Shown here: in pieces, positions 61,021 to 64,000 of the stretch
How positions within the stretch are numbered: position 1 is the first letter of the stretch
How the letters are laid out: each line of letters begins with the position of its first letter
Assembly: GCF_006716905.1 (NCBI RefSeq)
Contig: NZ_VFPV01000002.1
Coordinates: 1,330,501 to 1,394,500 of the forward strand
DNA: 64,000 nucleotides
From: Acidovorax temperans
GTDB lineage: Bacteria > Pseudomonadota > Gammaproteobacteria > Burkholderiales > Burkholderiaceae_C
Direction of reading: 5' to 3'
Notes under the pieces: model-generated
Database searches by the model: none
The model's input: the letters and a program-made list of their open reading frames with translations, nothing else
What the model was told of the DNA's origin: nothing
Made by a program: the position numbers and the translations under genes

Positions 61021-61592
61021 GCCGCCAAGCAAACGAAAGGAAGAAACACGATGGACAAGTATGAAAGTTTGAGTCACACGGCCTGGGATTGCAAATATCA
61101 CGTGGTCTTCATCCCCAAGTGTCGAAGGCGAACGCTGTACAAGCAGCTACGCGAACACCTGGGTGAGGTATTCAGAAAGTTGGCCGCGCAAAAGGAATGC
61201 AGGGTTGAAGAGGGGCATCTGATGCCCGATCACGTGCACATGATGCTGTCGATCCCACCGAAGTACTCGGTGTCGCAGGTGGTGGGCTTTATCAAAGGCA
61301 AGAGCGCAATCCACCTTGCGCGGGTGTACGGAGAGCGAAAGCGCAACTTCGTGGGTCAGCACTTCTGGGCGCGAGGGTACTTCGTCTCGACGGTGGGACG
61401 CGACGAAGCGGTGATACGGGAGTACATCCGAAACCAGGAGAAGGAAGACGAGAGGTTGGACCAACTCGGTCTATGGAGGTGAGTAGCCACCGATAGGTGG
61501 CCCCAAGAATGAGGGGCCGCGTTAGCGACCCCTTACAGCCGCTTTGAGCGGCTCACATCCCGAATGCCCCCGGCTTTGCCGGGGGATGGTTA
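60920..61592 (+). mobile_element. IS200-type insertion sequence (approximate ends)
   Basis: One Y1 transposase gene with hairpins at both ends and no long terminal inverted repeats, as in the IS200 group. Left hairpin CCCCGGC-TCT-GCCGGGG (60946-60962), right hairpin CCCCCGGC-TTT-GCCGGGGG (61567-61585), plus AGCCGCTTTGAGCGGCT at 61538-61554. Exact ends could not be fixed because such elements make no target duplication. Confidence 0.75.
61051..61482 (+). CDS. tnpA: IS200/IS605-family Y1 transposase TnpA
   Basis: A 143-residue HUH single-strand transposase. HLMPDHVHMMLSIPP holds the HUH histidines, and REYIRNQEKED holds the catalytic tyrosine. The opening AWDCKYHVVFIPKCRR is diagnostic of the family. 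AAAGGAAG precedes the ATG. No accessory TnpB is present, so it belongs to the IS200 group. Confidence 0.95.
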   Translation: MDKYESLSHTAWDCKYHVVFIPKCRRRTLYKQLREHLGEVFRKLAAQKECRVEEGHLMPDHVHMMLSIPPKYSVSQVVGFIKGKSAIHLARVYGERKRNFVGQHFWARGYFVSTVGRDEAVIREYIRNQEKEDERLDQLGLWR

Positions 61593-61665
61593 CCCACGCA
61601 CGGGCAAGCGTCGGCTGGTTCCACGGGGGAGCCTGCGTCGCTTGCCCCAGCCAGCCACACAGAAC

Positions 61666-63768
61666 ATGACCACGCTCATCTGCGATTGCAACCAGACGAT
61701 GCCGCTGAACGCCCAGGCCCTGGGCACAGCGCTTCGTGAAGACCTGACCCTCCATTCCACCCTGTGCCGCCGCGAGGCGGGCGCCTTCACCCAGGCCATC
61801 CGCTCGGGCGAGGACGTGGTGGTGGCATGCACCCAGGAAGAGCGCCTGTTCGCTGACCTGGGCCGCCAGACGGAAGGCGCCATCTCGCCCATCCGCTTTG
61901 TGAATATCCGCGAAACCGGCGGCTGGAGCCGCGATGCGGGCAAGGCCGGCCCCAAGATCGCCGCGCTGCTGGCGGCGGCGCACCTGCCCGAGCCGCCGCC
62001 CGTGCCGGTGGTGACATATAAGAGCGCCGGGCGCCTGCTGATCATCGGGCCGCTCGATGCGGCAGAGCAGGTGGCCGGGTTGGTGTCTGATGTGCTGGAC
62101 GTTACCGTGTTCGCCCAAGGCCCCGGCCAGGCCGGTGGCGCCCAGGCTCGTCGCTACCCCGTGCTGGGCGGGCGCATCGAAGCATTGACGGGCTGGCTGG
62201 GTGCGTTTGAATTGCGCTGGCGCGAAGACAACCCCATCAACCTTGACCTGTGCACCCGCTGCAATGCCTGCGTGGCCGCCTGCCCGGAAAACGCCATCGG
62301 GCTGGATTACCAGATTGACGTGGCTGCCTGCCAGGGCCACCGCGCTTGCGTGAAGGCGTGCCAGGTGGCGGGGGCGATTGACTTTCAGCGCGCGGTCGAG
62401 AGCGAGTCGGCCCAGTTCGATCTGGTGCTGGACATGCGCCGCGCTGACGCCACGCCCACCTTCTTGCAGCACGCGCTGCCCCAGGGCTACCTGCGCAGCG
62501 ATGGGCGTGACCTGCCCACCGTGCTCAAGCTGCGCGAACTGGTGGGCGAGTTTGAGAAGCCCAAGTTTTTTGAATACAAGCAGAAGCTCTGCGCCCACAG
62601 CCGCAACGCCACCGTGGGTTGCAGCGCCTGCGTGGACATTTGCTCGGCCGAGGCCATCAGCAGCGACAAGGCCCGCCAGCGCGTGGTGGTCAACCCCAAC
62701 CTGTGCGTGGGCTGCGGCGCCTGCACCACCGTGTGCCCCACGGGCGCGATGACCTATGCCTATCCGCCTGCGGCGGAGCAGGGGCAGCGTTTTAAAACTC
62801 TGCTGTCCACCTATGCCGCAGCGGGCGGCAAGGACGCCGTGCTGCTGTTGCACAGCCAGGAGCGTGGCCAGGCGTTGGTCAATGAGCTGGGCCGCGCAGC
62901 GCAGCTGAAGGTGGCTCATGGCGTGCCTGCGAATGTGATTCCGGTGGCCTTGTGGCACACCGCCAGCACGGGCGTGGACCTGTGGCTGAGCGCCGTCGCC
63001 TACGGGGCCTCGCAAATCGTCTTGCTGGTTACCACCGAAGAGGCGCCGCAGTACCTGGAAGGGCTGCAGGCGCAGATGGACGTGGCCCAGCGCATCCTCA
63101 ACGGGCTTGGCTACACGGGCACCCACCTGCGCATCATCGAGGCCAAGCACCCGACGGAGTTGGATGCGGCGCTGCAAACCCTCAGCCAAACGCGCCAGCG
63201 CACCCCCGGTGTGGCCGCACGCTTTGCCATCGCGCAGGAAAAGCGCAGCACCCTGGACATGGCGCTGGACCATCTGGTGGAACAGTCGCCCCTGGGCGCG
63301 GCCACCTTGCCAGCGGCGATTGAGCTGCCTGCCAAGGGCTCGCCCCTGGGCACCATCACGGTCGATAAAGACCGCTGCACCCTGTGCCTGAGTTGCGTGA
63401 GCGCCTGCCCGGCAAGCGCGCTGCAGGACAACCCGCAAACGCCACAACTGCGCTTTCTGGAGAAGAACTGCGTGCAGTGCGGCCTGTGCCAGACCACCTG
63501 CCCGGAAAACGCGATCAGCCTGCAGCCCCGCCTGTCGCTCACGCCCGAGCGCGCGCAGCTGCGCGTGCTCAACGAAGCGCAGCCCTGGGCCTGTGTGCGC
63601 TGCAGCAAACCGTTTGGCACCGTGAAGGCCATCGAGGCCATGCTGGGCAAGCTGGCTGGGCATGCCATGTTCCAGGGCGAAGCGCTGGAGCGGCTCAAGA
63701 TGTGCAGTGACTGCCGCGTGATTGATCTGTACTCCGCACAAAACGAATCGAAAGTGACCGACCTGTGA
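61666..63768 (+). CDS. polyferredoxin-like 4Fe-4S binding protein of the formate dehydrogenase accessory cluster
   Basis: A 700-residue protein from the ATG at 61666 (MTTLICDCNQTMPLNAQALG). Several 4Fe-4S motifs are seen: CTRCNACVAACPENAI, CSACVDICSAEAI, CVGCGACTTVCPTGAM, CTLCLSCVSACPASAL and CVQCGLCQTTCPENAI. The middle part includes RLLIIGPLDAAEQVAGLV. This multi-cluster protein accompanies DUF3305/3306 and TorD genes ahead of formate dehydrogenase structural genes and probably passes electrons or helps maturation in the cytoplasm. The IS element ends ~75 bases upstream. The stop overlaps the TorD start (GTGA). Confidence 0.88.
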   Translation: MTTLICDCNQTMPLNAQALGTALREDLTLHSTLCRREAGAFTQAIRSGEDVVVACTQEERLFADLGRQTEGAISPIRFVNIRETGGWSRDAGKAGPKIAALLAAAHLPEPPPVPVVTYKSAGRLLIIGPLDAAEQVAGLVSDVLDVTVFAQGPGQAGGAQARRYPVLGGRIEALTGWLGAFELRWREDNPINLDLCTRCNACVAACPENAIGLDYQIDVAACQGHRACVKACQVAGAIDFQRAVESESAQFDLVLDMRRADATPTFLQHALPQGYLRSDGRDLPTVLKLRELVGEFEKPKFFEYKQKLCAHSRNATVGCSACVDICSAEAISSDKARQRVVVNPNLCVGCGACTTVCPTGAMTYAYPPAAEQGQRFKTLLSTYAAAGGKDAVLLLHSQERGQALVNELGRAAQLKVAHGVPANVIPVALWHTASTGVDLWLSAVAYGASQIVLLVTTEEAPQYLEGLQAQMDVAQRILNGLGYTGTHLRIIEAKHPTELDAALQTLSQTRQRTPGVAARFAIAQEKRSTLDMALDHLVEQSPLGAATLPAAIELPAKGSPLGTITVDKDRCTLCLSCVSACPASALQDNPQTPQLRFLEKNCVQCGLCQTTCPENAISLQPRLSLTPERAQLRVLNEAQPWACVRCSKPFGTVKAIEAMLGKLAGHAMFQGEALERLKMCSDCRVIDLYSAQNESKVTDL

Positions 63769-64000
63769 GCGCCTCTGTTTCATTGACCCAGCCCGGCAGC
63801 TCTGCGCTGGACGAAGAAACCGCACGCGCCGAGTTGTATGGCGTGTTGTCCCAACTGTATTACGCACCGCCCAGCCCCGAGCTGCTGTCGGCCCTGCGCG
63901 TGGCCGTGACCGAAGCGCCCATGGAAGGTGGCTTTCTGCAAGAGCCCTGGCAGCAGCTGGTGGCAGCGGCCCGCGCGCAGGACGACGCCGCCATCGCGGC
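63765..64000 (+). CDS. TorD/DmsD-family molecular chaperone (partial)
   Basis: Starts at a GTG that overlaps the polyferredoxin stop, and runs off the right edge after ~78 residues. RAELYGVLSQLYYAPPSPEL is the usual opening of TorD-like chaperones, which bind the signal peptide and apo-form of molybdoenzymes until the cofactor is loaded. Its position suggests a formate dehydrogenase with a Tat-exported subunit just outside the window. Confidence 0.82.
   Translation, partial: MSASVSLTQPGSSALDEETARAELYGVLSQLYYAPPSPELLSALRVAVTEAPMEGGFLQEPWQQLVAAARAQDDAAIA

Noticed and set aside
1-64000. Prophage, CRISPR-Cas, toxin-antitoxin or known defence system
   Set aside because: No integrase, phage structural gene, cas gene, repeat-spacer array or recognisable toxin-antitoxin pair was seen; accessory content is limited to IS elements and the copper operon relic.

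Overview
This 64 kb window is a chromosomal segment of a GC-rich betaproteobacterium, most likely of the family Comamonadaceae (Acidovorax/Comamonas/Delftia type). The evidence is gene content and order: rpsP-rimM-trmD-rplS, the biotin and queuosine genes, panB-panC, nadC-nadA, Bug/TctC-type receptors and DUF3305/DUF3306 formate dehydrogenase accessory genes. No search could be run, so family names rest on motifs read directly from the translations.

Layout. 1-12.9 kb: end of a GNAT acetyltransferase gene, the 30S/50S processing operon rpsP-rimM-trmD-rplS, a Nudix CoA hydrolase, a CobD/CbiB-family membrane protein, rsgA, phhB, a Ste24-type protease, orn, an RGG-tailed DEAD-box helicase, a double-sensor diguanylate cyclase and a Bcr/CflA exporter. 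13-19.6 kb: tRNA-Lys(CUU), a 3-hydroxyisobutyrate dehydrogenase-like enzyme, an alpha/beta hydrolase, guaC, a secreted unknown and a UvrD-type helicase. 19.6-23.4 kb is a mobile-element scar: a truncated IS903-type copy, a complete IS3-family element, the relic of a copper-resistance operon (copA', copB, cytochrome b561') and a complete IS903-type copy. 23.5-28 kb: panC-panB, a PleD-like diguanylate cyclase, an IS5 element with a TTAG duplication and, directly beside it, a 112-bp MITE-like element. 28-34.8 kb: VOC protein, fumarylacetoacetase, nadC-nadA, a fused pabB-pabC gene and a LysR regulator. 34.9-39 kb: an IS110-family element separates the LysR gene from a Bug receptor and a gamma-glutamyltransferase gene. 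39-46.4 kb, all on the minus strand: a possible long operon scpA / nadB-queE-queD-bioA-bioD-bioF-isomerase with several ATGA overlaps. 46.5-53.7 kb: DUF3460, a BamE-like lipoprotein, a YitT-family protein, metG, a patatin lipase, a membrane protein with a degenerate Mrr-like domain, and apbC/mrp. 53.7-64 kb: a LysR gene, a two-gene soluble NAD-dependent formate dehydrogenase (fused gamma-beta subunit plus alpha), then DUF3305-DUF3306-ferredoxin-TorD accessory genes, with an IS200-type element inside the DUF3306 gene.

The most unusual signal is a dispersed ~45-48 bp palindromic element. Nine copies are seen, three between genes and six inside protein genes, where each is read through without a stop. 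Four of the six fall in linkers or fusion points (UvrD tail, MetG linker, FdsG-FdsB junction, FdsA N-terminal linker). FdsA also carries a second, GC-rich insertion of another repeat type. A second recurring theme is -10-like hexamers 6-8 bases before an ATG with no Shine-Dalgarno, found at five genes, suggesting leaderless mRNAs.
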